Positions 44,366 through 55,634 of a stretch of DNA of 64,000 nucleotides are shown here, piece by piece (the stretch's first letter is position 1; every line of letters starts with the position of its first letter). The stretch spans positions 286,534 to 350,533 of the forward strand of contig WHVD01000088.1 in the NCBI GenBank assembly GCA_015178975.1, given 5' to 3'. This stretch comes from Hysterangium stoloniferum. Its lineage: Eukaryota; Basidiomycota; Agaricomycetes; Hysterangiales; Hysterangiaceae. The notes under the pieces are model-generated. The model was given only the letters and a program-made list of their open reading frames with translations. It had not been told where the DNA came from and did no database searches. The position numbers and the translations under genes are program-made.

Positions 44366-45499
44366 TTCTCCAGTTCACATTAATATTCATCACTCGTTGG
44401 TTCATTAGTCGGCAGGTTACATTATCTCTCCGTTAATGCATTCTCACATTTTGCATTATATTACTAGGAATTCACCTTCCACCATCACTCCTGAGAGCAC
44501 ACTCAACCTGAAAGCAATCCGAGATCGCCGCGGGTTAACCCGGCTACTTTTGCGCACATACTTGGAGATTTTTCGCGATTTGTTGAAACATTGCCGGTAA
44601 TAGAACGGAGAGGCCGACGTCGGATAATCGCGGTTTCGAACGACGTCTTCGTGGATGCGATTGACCGTGGCGGAAAGAGAAATGACAAGAGGGGCGTGGA
44701 ATTAGATTTAAGTCTGGATTTAGGTTCGAGAGACCGGCTGGTGGGTGTATTGGGTCCCTGGTGAGTCTCGCTCAGCCATATATACCATCATACCACAATT
44801 GAACGTGTCTTTTTGTCCTTGGAATATCATGAATAATGTAGAGCTCTATAGACGAACGTATCTCATGGCTGCAACGCGCATATCCAACTATGCCACCTCT
44901 TCCCAGCTCTTGATCACGCGCCTGCTATCCCTGCTGTCCCTGCTTGAACCCCCTGCACTGTCTATAGGATTCTGCGTTTCGAGGTACAGTGGGGTGGGCA
45001 CCCGGGACGTGGCCAAAGTTACGTTCTAATTGTTGGCGGCGGGATTCGCGCGTGCGCCTTTACGGACCACATCCACGAGCGCGAGACAGGGTACCTACCC
45101 ATAGTTTTGAGCTGGACGAAGCGTGACATTTGCTGTCTCAATTATCCATAGTAACATTGGAGTCACATCCAACTTATAAGTTATCCTGTCTTCACGCCCT
45201 CACTTTCACCTTCAACTTCGCATTTGAGTCATCCTCGTACTTCGACTACCTTGTCTCTGCCCCTGCCCCTTACCTTTACCTTCACTTTCACTTTTGACTT
45301 GCCCTCCTCTTCACCTTCAACTTATCCTCATCGCCGCCCTCATCGTCATGTTATGTCCTTCCCCTTCGCCTCCATTTCCACACTCTATAAAGGTAGTTGT
45401 ATTTTGTTCATATATTTATTTATTTCATATCTTGGGCCGAACCTGATATGATGACAGAGCCAGCATTGTTCCTGTGTCTTCTGTCACCGGGTAACATAT
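44366..45499 (+). repeat. R unit copy at the start of block c
   Basis: Starts with R leader sequence ('ttcattagtcggcaggtt'), has part of the R ORF (about 44520-44750, broken) and the body with 'gtgagtctcgctcagcc' at 44762 and 'gattcgcgcgtgcgcc'. It stops at the copia2 insertion (45499) and resumes at 47881. Confidence 0.75.
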
Positions 45500-45730
45500 T
45501 ATTAGGAATTATTGGTAGTCTCAATATACGGGGCAAAGCACATTGATATATAATGTTAACTACATGACCTTTATATACTAGGACATCGTCGATAAGATTG
45601 AATCACTACATCACTTGCATCATAAGTCTCATCATATGCTGCATCATATGTGCGGCTCCACTGGCTCCAACGGTTGCATCATATGTGCGGCTCCACTGGT
45701 TCCAACGCTTGGACCTTCAATACTCGTAAC

Positions 45731-46333
45731 TCAATACTCCTCCTCGAGTATTGAAGTGTCAATACCTAGTCGACGCGTATGATAAGAGTGAATCGAAGGT
45801 GATAACGATTTCGTCAAGATATCCGCAATCATCTCCTTCGTGTGCCTACAGATGAGTTGGATTGTTCCGTTTTCGATTAAGTGTCGAATAAAATGATATT
45901 TGACTTGGATATGTTTCATTCTTTGTAGTGTGCGTCGATTAAGAGCAAATGCGATCGTCCCTTGGTTATCCTCGAAAATCATTGTCGGCTCTTCGTAAAT
46001 GATATCCAATTCCTCCAAAAAAAAATGTCTTGTCCACATAACTTCGCGTGTCACTTTGGATAACGCAATATATTCAGCTTCTGTCAAAGACAGCGCTACC
46101 GTCGACTGTTTCCTCAAAGACCAAGATACGGCCCCTGATCCAATGAATACGACGTATCCTCCAGTCGACTTCCTGTCTTCTGTATCACCAGTGAAATCGG
46201 CGTCCGAGTATGCGTGCAAGCAAAGTGTTTCTCCTCCCAAATGGAGCTCACGGTCTCGAGTGGTGAATAAGTATTGTAGAACTCGTTTCACTAAGTCCCT
46301 TCTGTACCCATTCGTCCTCTTCGCTGCCTTCAT
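45731..46333 (-). CDS. copia2 RNase H domain (200 aa, open but partial pol)
   Basis: An open frame reading LHAYSDADFTGDTEDRKSTG, VSWSLRKQSTVALSLTEAEY, DNQGTIAFA, KHIQVKYHFIRHLI and EMIADILTKSL, the complete Copia RNase H order with acidic residues in SDADF, TEAEY and DNQ. It ends inside the LTR at 45731. Upstream pol is missing, so on its own it cannot support transposition; it could be a relic carried in trans. It has no stops, in keeping with the identical LTRs. Confidence 0.85.
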   Translation of the reverse strand: MKAAKRTNGYRRDLVKRVLQYLFTTRDRELHLGGETLCLHAYSDADFTGDTEDRKSTGGYVVFIGSGAVSWSLRKQSTVALSLTEAEYIALSKVTREVMWTRHFFLEELDIIYEEPTMIFEDNQGTIAFALNRRTLQRMKHIQVKYHFIRHLIENGTIQLICRHTKEMIADILTKSLSPSIHSYHTRRLGIDTSILEEEY

Positions 46334-46399
46334 CAGAACGTGGTCTGCTGACAGACCAGGCGCAGCGTCTGCGATCCACGCCGCGCGTTCTGCCTCGAG

Positions 46400-47030
46400 T
46401 CATCTTCGTCTTCTTGCATCTTGAGTACCGATTGTGGTGTGACGGATGTGTTATCTTGTACGACCTGCTGGGTGTCCGTTGGCCTTCCCCCTCATCAGGT
46501 ATGTGATTCATCGTCCTGTGTGATATGCCCGAAGTAAAACTCTTGATTTTCTTCTTCCAATTCGTAACCCATCACCAGCTTTCACGAGTTCGCTTGCCTG
46601 AATCTCCTAAGACGACCACAACCTCTGAATCCCTCTCAAATGCGCTCCATGAATCCCAATTACTCCCACGCAGTTTTCCATTGCTTCGACTCCCACTCCC
46701 AATCCAATCACAAACCCTATCCCGGATCTCACAGGTAATAGTGGCAAGTGGCGATGTTCGACAGCAATCCAGGACAAACTTACTGGCTAGTAAAATGGCG
46801 ATTTGGCCCCTCCCATGGGCACCAATGATAAACGCGGATTTTAAGAGTCGTTGTGTGAATGTCGGCATGAACGTGTTGTAGTGTGAATGTGATGGGTGAT
46901 TAATAATAGACCATATGTGACGTCGAAAAAACAGGGACATTCGATTTCTTGATATGTTGCGGTTACATGGCAGTCTCGGACCGTGATGTGGGTGAATGGT
47001 CGCTGACCATAGCAATGCAAGTCATAATGC
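46400..47030 (-). repeat. Dispersed repeat inside copia2 (related to 24.3-25.3 kb)
   Basis: 46430-46580 matches 24270-24500 directly and 46590-46890 matches 25030-25260 in reverse. On the minus strand 46572-47015 is open (with AILLASKFVLDCCRTSPLAT). At 47093 the minus strand reads GAGGGGGAG then TGTTGGAGTCTGCGA, which looks like the polypurine-LTR junction of a different Copia family. The interior is thus chimeric. Confidence 0.6.
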
Positions 47031-47643
47031 TCGCAATCCCTCGATTGACCATGATGATAACAGGCCAGCTTCTATGGCTCGCAGACTCCAACACTCCCCC
47101 TCGAGCCTTAGAAGCTCGCACTACTATTCGACCATACATAGGTCGACCAATGTCGTTCCAAACGACCGGGGAGTTATCCGAATGGTATAAGGTCATGTTT
47201 AGTGAGTCCCGCTCTCACGAACCTGCCCAGGGCCTCCTCCTCCACCTCTAACTCTTCCGCAATGCACGTCAGCTCCCTAAGACTCTAAGTCATAGCATTT
47301 CCTCCGGCAGAGATTTCCTATCCCTCCGGCTCACGATACCTGTCGGGCTGCCATCCTCGGGCTCGACGGCTCCGGAACATACATATCTTCGGCACCACAG
47401 TCAACCAGGTCATCGCAGCGTTATCTGGAGCATATTTGTATGTGCAAGGGATTGCGTCAAACGACGCGAGAGGTGAGGATAATCGACAGCGTGCAACTTG
47501 AAAATCTGCTGATCTTATGCAGCTTCGCGCAGTGGCGTCGGGTGGCGATTCCGAAAAGATGCTGTCTAACCAGGGTAACCGGTGGCTCTCCGGGATGTGC
47601 TCGCATTGAGACTCCACCGCTGTCGCAAGCGGGGCCCATAACC
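47031..47643 (-). other. copia2 leader region
   Basis: Between the primer-binding site (47631-47643) and the chimeric interior. A minus-strand frame 47680-47318 (120 aa) begins in the LTR and has no gag signature. I see no recognisable gag; this may be packaging or leader sequence, or foreign DNA. Confidence 0.4.
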
Positions 47644-47880
47644 TATTAGGAATTATTGGTAGTCTCAATATACGGGGCAAAGCACATTGATATATAATGT
47701 TAACTACATGACCTTTATATACTAGGACATCGTCGATAAGATTGAATCACTACATCACTTGCATCATAAGTCTCATCATATGCTGCATCATATGTGCGGC
47801 TCCACTGGCTCCAACGGTTGCATCATATGTGCGGCTCCACTGGTTCCAACGCTTGGACCTTCAATACTCGTAACTCAATA

Positions 47881-48370
47881 CATATCCATGTGGTAATGCG
47901 AGAACTATGAGTATTCCGGATTGCCAATTATACGTGATAGTTTCGTTGCTTATAGTGTGAACGTCACTACATATTTTATATCCTTGCTGGTCAAAGGGTC
48001 AGGGGATGGATGGGATGGAATGGATGATGGATAGTGTCGGCCAGATGGAGGACATTGTTTTCAAGAAGTTCAGTGGCTGTGGTGTTGTAAAGCACTGTCG
48101 GGGTATAAGGGTGAGGTTATATATAATGCCAATAATGTGCTGGTTACTTTATATAATATTGTTTAATTGCAATATGGCTCGTAAATATAAAAAATAAGTT
48201 ATTAAATATAAAACTATTCAGAATGTGATATAGCGGTCCTAGACTACCTAGAACAAGGCCAGGCTAAGTAGCAGACACCTGAGATAGCTAGTCTACACCA
48301 ACTCATTGTAAAAGAAAATTCCACTTAGTAATAGCTGTGCTTTGCCCCTTATACTACCTAGCCAGGGTAT
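47881..48370 (+). repeat. R unit continuation and upstream region of orphan gene c
   Basis: Resumes block c after copia2 and matches 37241-37750. The minus strand of 48370-48480 holds the small divergent coding-like fragment (QKNKQISDSETEDKHFK) described for copy a. Confidence 0.7.
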
Positions 48371-48597
48371 GTACATTTTGCGATTTCCTGGTGCGCATGC
48401 TTTGTTTGAAGTGCTTATCCTCAGTCTCACTATCAGAAATTTGCTTGTTCTTCTGACCGGGAATACGGAGGAGGATCATCTTGAGTCGACATGGTGGATA
48501 TAGGATAAGACATGACAGAATCCTCCTGGTTCAGACAACATGTGCAAATGAGAAGTGCTTCGGATTATTTCTGGCTTGCCTAGCATCGTGGGAAAGT

Positions 48598-50601
48598 ATG
48601 CTGTTGAGATGCCAAAGGCGTGGCACAGCAACACAGCCGGAACAGGTTCCATGGCAATGCGATGCACACCTTGCCCAATTGCTTATAACAGAGGCATCTC
48701 ACTTTTCGTTTATCGATAACCAAGCACTGATGCCCATCACTACCGATTCCCTGCCAAATACCTACGGGGTGGACGCGATAACTCGTATGGTCGACGCTGC
48801 AGGGTTACCCCCTACCTCCCCTTCAGCAGCAGTGACAATTGCCGACTCTCAGCTGGGCAATCAAAATATCATAAGAGTACTGAATGCCAACAAAATGCTC
48901 CATGAGCAATGGGGTTGCGACAAACCAGGCCATGATTTATGCCTACAGGGGGGTCACTATATTGGTCATATCCAGCTGTCTCAAGAGCAGATTTCCATTT
49001 GGATAGACGAAATTGTGGGTCATCTGTTGATTGAAATTCATCATTATTATTATTCACTCATCCAATACCTGATTTCCAAAGTGCCGAGGCCAGGCGACAT
49101 GCCACTATCCGCCAGAAGTACTTATTATCCCAGACGGCTCTGGAGCCAATGGGAAGCTAGATTTTGATTGGGGTGCTAGCGAAACGAATATTGACCCAGA
49201 ACCTGAGATTGGACCGGGGTATTTATGTGGACTGGCTCTGGAACGAGTCGGCAGGAGAATGCTTTATTACTCAAAGGTTTCGTTGTTGTTAGCCAAGCTA
49301 TTGCGTTATAGGCAAATTGTGCATCGTTGGCCGCGTCCGTCCGCGCAAAGCCTTGGAATAATATTGCAAGAGACAGTTGATTTAATGCGGTATGAGTTGC
49401 AATGTCTTACACGAATTTATCGACAACCCTTTGAACATTGAACATCTTCGCAGGCCATCCTACCCACCTTATATTCGAAAACAAGCATCCAACGTTTTTG
49501 GCGGTGTCGAATATGACATTGATGCACACCGAAGGGATGATTGCCCCCGACTTGTTTTAGAATGGTTAAGTTGGGTATTCCGTTATTCCGGGTATGAAGG
49601 GTCACCTGAAATTATGTCAGCACTATATCGAAATCTGACGAGTGCACCCTTGCATATTCATTATGACGAGGTTCTATCCAATTTCGTTGTAATTCTCGCT
49701 CGATATCACACTGGCTCGTGGGAACGGGACCATAGTGGCCTTCCTTTTCAGCTTGCGCATCTCATGCAATATCTCTGCCGTTTACGCAAGCTATCATTCT
49801 ATGAGCTGAATGCTATTCATGATTACTTGGAATCCTGGCTGCAACCAGAGTATGATATGTTGTCAGCATTCTTTACCGAGCTGACTCAAGCCATGCCAGA
49901 TCCCACCGCCCAAGATGGTCCTACAGCAGAGAGCCTGACTGTATATCCCCCCACATGGCCACCTCCATACTATGTTCTCGACAGGATGCACGGTTTCATT
50001 TCCTCTCTGAGGGATTATTGGCGATCGCCCTAGATACCACGATTGGCGCTATATCGCGAGATATTGGGTTTGACTCGTTCCTCTGGCGCCAAGCATGTGC
50101 TGTGTATATATTCTTCGAGGACAGGGTATTGCTGATAGAGCATGCCAAGAAGATTAATCGAATTGCCTCGTTCATTGCTTTCTATCTACGGCACGTTGCA
50201 CATGCGCTCTTGTCAACTGATATCTTAACTTACCTTCCCCTTCTAGTCATATTTCGATTCAACCCCACCAACGGTATATGTTCAATTGTCTTGCTAGCAC
50301 AATCAAACGCATTATCTCCCTCATATCAGCTTCTTCCGATCCAGAATTCTCCTGTAGTGAAATACAAGCAGAAAATGTAGTAAATGCTTTCGTGGATTTT
50401 TTCTTACATTTCGATCCACTTGATTTTCGCCATCACCCCGACGATTTCAGAGACTATTTACGTTTGAAAAGTGACTCGCACTCCCTCTTACTCCTCATCG
50501 CCAATCCGTTCACCGGTCCTTCGGTCCTATCTAGCTCGCATTGCATGTCGATACTGGAGGACAATGGATGGGTCGGAAACGCTCTTGCTCCGTCCAATTA
50601 G
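48598..50601 (+). CDS. Orphan multi-exon gene, copy c (open 578-aa model)
   Basis: Unrecognised protein and the only copy with a fully open spliced model: exons 48598-49014, 49082-49389, 49454-49849, 49915-50273 and 50345-50601, introns of 67, 64, 65 and 71 nt with donors GTGGGT, GTATGA, GTATGA, GTATAT and AG acceptors. The exons sum to 1737 nt, in frame. The start is uncertain: relative to copy a the exon 1 frame is shifted by one base, so I used the ATG at 48598; the ATG matching copy a (48654) is out of frame. Landmarks: WGCDKPGHDLC, CHYPPEVLIIPDGS, RRPSYPPYIRKQASNVF, LCSRQDARFHFLSEGL, SEIQAENVVNAFVDFF, IANPFTGPSVLSS. Leu/Ile-rich helices dominate; there is no clear membrane segment. It could be a host gene family or cargo of a mobile unit. 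Confidence 0.6.
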
Positions 50602-51534
50602 GCGGACATTTCCTCCCCTCATTCACCTTGAGTCTTAGTATGCGAATTATGGTATAGATGCCAACAATTTTATGGAAAATTGGCATTCCAATCTCAATCG
50701 CAATTTATTTCATATATTAGTGCTTACTAAATCCTTGAGAAAACACAAGAATACGAACCTTTGATTATCTAATCTTATATTGATGGGATCAGCAGTCCGG
50801 TGAATTCATTGATCGGCTATGCATTTGTCTGGGACCCGGAATCGAGAATAAATAAAATGACAGTAAATGACAGTGAAACATGGTATAAATCATCCATATA
50901 TCCCACAGATCATAATACTGAATAAATATTGACTGATAGAGTACCTCCCCCCGATGGCGATGAGGCCTAACGTGAGTAGACCTCGGCCTTGCCTCCTTAT
51001 TCTCGTGTCTTTCCAGCACTCACAACCTCCGACAATCATTTTAAGGACGTCCTCCCCTTAATAACTGAAAGAAAAGCTGAAGGCGCTGGAGACACTCCCG
51101 AAGATGACATAGGAGATTATCAAGAACATTGAGGAAAGTTTGGATACCATGCTGAAGCCTGAGGTAGGCCGTTTTACTTTTAACACGTGGTTGTCTATCT
51201 CACCCTAAACCCCATCTATCGAAGTACTTCAGTATTGAGGGCACCTTCTAGGCGCAGATATTTTTATTTATAGTCGAGCTCGAAGGCACCACCGCTAGCT
51301 GGCCCTACAGATGCTAACTAGCACTAAGAAATTTTATTCAGCTTACCTTGGCTATTGCAATATCCTACCTCAACGACATTATCCACGATCGCGTTGCTAG
51401 ACATCCTAGCTATACTCGCTAACTATTTTTCCATTTCTGACACTTGGGAGCCTCTCTTATCTCCAGCTAATATAACGGGTGTTGGTAGCCACGGACACTT
51501 GGGGATTGCAGTTTTCGAGAGTACAAAGGGCTGC
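50602..51534. other. Spacer downstream of orphan gene c
   Basis: 50602-51205 matches block b 39975-40613, with one unit of the 19-bp repeat near 51187. 51240-51530 has no counterpart in block b and no convincing gene. Confidence 0.45.
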
Positions 51535-53379
51535 TGCTGCATCACGTGACGGATCACCTCCCTTTGTCCTGGTATGTTATTTCGTCAGTGTGCTCACTCT
51601 GCCCTGCCCTGCTCCTTGGAGGGTATTACAGCCCTCTTATTGAATGGGAATATTCACACTCATCACTTGGTGGTTCATTAGTCAGCATGTTGCATTATCT
51701 CTCTGTTTTTGATTTACCGTCCACCATCACTCGTAAGAGCACAACCTGCAAGAAATCCGAGATCGCCGCGGGCTGACCCAACATCCTTCATAATCACCTC
51801 GTCGTTCGTGACGCCTTCATCTTCGCTGCTTTCTCTCTGTGGTTGACGACTGCTCATTGCAACAAGCATGGGTGGAAGTTTGAGGTGTGTCTTGATGCAT
51901 CGATAACCATCTCTCATACCTAAACATCATTCATACCCCACGCAGTCCGTACCTTTACGCAACATATCGCTGTCATACAACCGAATCTCAGCTAGCCGCG
52001 CTGTTGCTTTGGCACCTGTGATCAAAAACTACACCGATTCTCTTTCAAGTATCACGACAACACCCAGACAACCATTAGCATCATGGACCGTCTCCCACAC
52101 ACTTCCACAGGCTTTCGTCCCGCAGCCCGCCACCCTGCCACCCTTAAGTCTCGGCGTAATGCCGCTGCCGCAGATTCTGCTGCCCGGCTGCCCGCCGTAG
52201 GACCTCGTGCGACTGCACAGGCATCAGCTCAACTGCTTTTGCTCGTGCACTTGCCGATTTTTCGCGATTCGTAGAAAACATTACCGGTCAAAGAACGAGG
52301 AGACCGATGGTGGATAATGGCGGTTCGAACGGCGTTTGCAAGTCTTTGCAGATTGACCGTGGGGGAAAGAGAAATGACAAGGGGGGCGTGGAATAAGATA
52401 TAAGTGCGGATTTGGGTTCGAGAGAGAGGCTGGGTGGAGGTATTGGCTTCCTGGTGAGTCTCGCTCAACCATATATCATTATTCCACAAATTGAAAGTAC
52501 CTTTTTCGTTCTTGGAATATCATGCAAAATGTAGGGCTCTATGGACGAACGCACGTCATGGCTACAACACGTATATCCAACCTACACTGCTAGGTCATAC
52601 CCCCCTGCTATCCCTCCTCTCCCTCCTTGATCCCGCTGCGCCGTCTGTGTTATTTCGCGTGTCAAGGTACAGCGGAGTGGGCACCTGACGATGTCGACAA
52701 AGTTACGTCCGAATTGTTTGGCGGCGGCATTCGCGCGTACGCCGTTGTGGACCACATTCAGAGACCGGGTGGGTAGATGTATTGGGTTCCTGGTGAGTCT
52801 CGCTCAGCCATATATACCATCATACCACAAATTGAACGTATCTTTTTTGTCCTTGGAATATAATCCATAATGTAGACGAATGCACCTCATGGCTGCAACA
52901 CGTATATCCAATCCACACTACTATGCCACCTCTTCCCAGCTCTTGGTCACGGCCCTGCTATTCCTCCTCTCCCTGCTTAAACCCGCTACACCGCCTATGG
53001 TATTCTGCGTGTCCAGGTACAGTGGAGTGGACACTCGACAACGTCGCCAAAGTTCCGTCCGAATTGTTTGGCGGCAGCATTCGCGCGTACGCCGTCACGG
53101 GCTACATTGGACGAGGCGTGACATTTGCTGTCTCGATTAGCCATAGTAACGTTGGAGTCACATAAAACTTATAAGTTGTCCTATCTTCACGGCCTCACCT
53201 TCGTCCCACCTTCAACTTCAACTTCACTTTTGAGTCACCCTCATACTTCGACTACCTTTTCTCTGTCTCTGCCTTTACTTTCACTTTCACTTTTGACTGA
53301 CCCTCGTCTTCACCTTCAACTTATCCTCATCGCTGTTCTCATCGTCATATTATCTCTACCCTCCCCTTCGAGGGTGTAG
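51535..53379 (+). repeat. R unit copies, block c
   Basis: Leader with 'gcatcacgtgacggatcacc' (51539) and the unoccupied target of the DNA transposon at about 51570 ('cctggtatgttatttc'). A broken R ORF starts at 52083 (MDRLPHTSTGFRPAARHPAT). Two body copies start at about 52451 and 52791, and a pyrimidine-rich zone lies at 53190-53370. Collinear with block b. Confidence 0.75.
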
Positions 53380-53851
53380 AATTAGATTCAAGTCCGCCGG
53401 GAGGTACGTAGGCATGCAGCAAAATTGCAGACGGAGTGTATTTCTTTGCGAACCCTGTTGGACTCTGATCGACCGGCCGCTCCGTTGGCGTCCAGTCAAG
53501 TCCAGGGGCGTTGATGAAAATCTTGAACTGAGCCAAAGATCCAATGACAATTACACTTGTGATGGTCCAGCAAGGTGTAGACATAGATAGTGTGAGCAAT
53601 AGAAGAAATCAAAAGAGACCAGCATAGGTGCGCTCTGAGCTGCTCCTCGGCATCAGTGTGCATCTACACTGTTCTTTATCACTTTCCTTGTTACTTCATC
53701 GCAATCTTCTTGAGCTTGGTGATGGTCCAGTCAAATGGATAGGGTAGGGAGCGAGGCAAGAGTGCCCCATGCCGGCTCAGGTCTGGTCAGGAGCAGCTGA
53801 AGAACCGAAGAATCAAGACAGTGCTTTAGAAGAAAATGCGCAGTTGGCTGC

Positions 53852-54110
53852 TTAGCATCGGTGTGCATTGGCGCTGATACGCCTGTTTGTTCTTCTGTTG
53901 CTCCATTGCAACCTTCTCAAGCTCCAGGGGTTCGATGGTCTGATAACACGTAGGTCCCAAGGCACCACAGAATGGAGCCATAATCTCATGCAGACACTCG
54001 GTTGTCGTTTTGGGTCTTGTAAAAGGATCCAGAGGAGGCCGCAGGCCTCAGGAGGGACTGTTAAAAAGTGTGTTGACAAATATATTGGCAGAGCAGGCCA
54101 ATGTTGTTGT
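53852..54110 (-). pseudogene. Protein-kinase C-terminal fragment, block c
   Basis: Counterpart of 43411-43650: MSTHFLTVPPEACGLLWILL then QDPKRQPS, after which a frame shift scrambles the HEIMAH segment. More decayed than the block b copy. Confidence 0.5.
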
Positions 54111-54412
54111 TATTACCGTCAACATTCGCTAAGTTATCATCAAGGGGCAGGTACGTTGATTTCACTTGGTCTGCGCTATTCTCAGGACCCGTCCATTTCA
54201 CTTTCAACCTTCTACAAACCAAATTGATCGTCAACATTTCGTCGTCTAATGAGTTTGGCTACAACGGCATGTGGACAACAATGGGATATGGATTGCAGTG
54301 TAGGGAGCACGCATGGTCATTTATTATGTATCTTTAGCCATCGCTCAACGTTTGTTACTCACCTGTGCCATCAATCAGTAAGTACCCAATTTCTTCATTT
54401 TGACTCCCCTAC

Positions 54413-54618
54413 TGAGCCATGTGTCATATAGTTATTTCCTTTGGTTTCACGTCTATGCATGCGACCATGATGATTGGGATTAGGTTGCAGTTGGCGTCTA
54501 TACTGGTTCTTTTCCTTAATCCTTATAATCCTTATAATCTGGTCAAATTGGTAGTTATGCATCATAGGTCGCAGACTCCAACATTTTTACTCTAACTTTA
54601 ATGCTCAGGGCTCCCAGA
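54413..54618 (-). mobile_element. Copia LTR fragment inserted in block c
   Basis: Relative to block b (about 43970) these ~206 bp are extra. On the minus strand 54583-54413 starts TGTTGGAGTCTGCGACC and ends GGCTCA, i.e. TG...CA. The first 15 bases equal those at 47093 inside copia2. No target duplication, so boundaries are tentative. Confidence 0.5.
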
Positions 54619-54640
54619 ACGTGGTGCATTTTACAGCAGT

Positions 54641-55402
54641 CCATTTCCAATAGTTAGCCGGTTATACTTATTTCTAGAGCCATTGATCGTATATATTATC
54701 CACTCATAGGGACACTCGGAAAAGTGCGGACAGTGTAAAAAGCCGACATCGCAACAAATCCATAGATGAGGGAACGCTAGTGGTCGCGTTGGCTGGTTCC
54801 AAATTTAACATCCCGTTTCAAAGAGGACAAACTGGAGCCCCAAATGAAGCATGAGTCGCTTTTGTTGTTTTCTTCACCGCTTGAGTGATATTACTCGAGT
54901 ATTGTCCATCAACTCCTGCATGGGGATTGTTTCTCGAGAGCCAGACTAAGCGCTGTGATTCCATGCCCAATATCTCATTCTAACCTGGCATCGTTGTTTG
55001 GGAATTGTGGCATGCCATGTGCCAACTTTCCAAATAGCTTGACCATGAGTACAGTCTTGGATTTCCTTCTTGTCTTTGAGACGGAAGTGTAAATATATCT
55101 GGAGAGACATGAGTGTGATTAAAGACCTATGAAATCAAGGATATATTCCAATGCCATGTACCTTCAACCGTGTCTGATTGATACTTGATATCACCTATGA
55201 CTGAATCTTACAATCGCTGAAGCCTTTGGCTGGGTCGTTGTTCCTGGGAGCCACATTGGATCAACGCAATGGATGAGATTGTGACACTAACAGAGCACAC
55301 TAGTGTCATCATTCTCTTGCACACCCTTTCATATGTACTAGCAATTCTGACACAACCTAGCCGTCGCCGGAGGAGGTTCACTCGCAGACCCCTCACTGTT
55401 GA
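54641..55402. other. No recognised gene or repeat
   Basis: After the end of block c the sequence has only short frames without protein-like features (for example around 55208-55480). I see nothing that can be named. Confidence 0.4.
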
Positions 55403-55627
55403 TCATGGTGCTCTCGTGAATCTGGGCACAGCGGGTTGCGACAGTCTCGCACTAGTTTTGTGCTGTAGTAAAGACGTTTTGAAGTGATATTTAACATCAA
55501 TGTGCTTCAATCTTCGCATGGCGCGTTGATTTTCAGCAAATGCTATTGTCCCTTGATTGTCTTCGAAGATTGCCGTCGCTTCTTCATATATGATGTTAAG
55601 TTCTTCCAAGAAATGACGTGTCCACAT
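55403..55627 (-). pseudogene. Copia RNase H fragment
   Basis: MWTRHFLEELNIIYEEATAI, FEDNQGTIAFAENQRAMRRL and KHIDVKYHF match the copia2 RNase H (46050-45880), with different residues, so it is a related but separate family. It breaks after KYHF. No LTR nearby. Confidence 0.85.
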
Positions 55628-55634
55628 AATTTCA

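Larger units (their letters stand above)
45500..47880 (-). mobile_element. copia2: short Copia element with identical LTRs, target duplication CATAT
   Basis: LTRs at 45500-45736 and 47644-47880 are 237 bp and identical by eye. CATAT flanks it at 45495-45499 and 47881-47885. The primer-binding site lies at 47631-47643 and the polypurine tract (GAGGAGGAG, minus strand) abuts the left LTR. The interior is only 1907 bp and keeps only the RNase H end of pol, so it is non-autonomous. Block b has the empty site at about 37241, so insertion followed the duplication. Confidence 0.96.
44748..54640 (+). repeat. Segmental duplication, block c
   Basis: Second copy of block b (36520-43998), in tandem and the same orientation. 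It is longer mainly because of copia2 (2381 bp plus 5 bp) and a ~206-bp insertion at 54413-54618. Sequence between blocks is highly similar, clearly more than either is to the inverted copy a at 4.5-9.3 kb. Confidence 0.9.
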
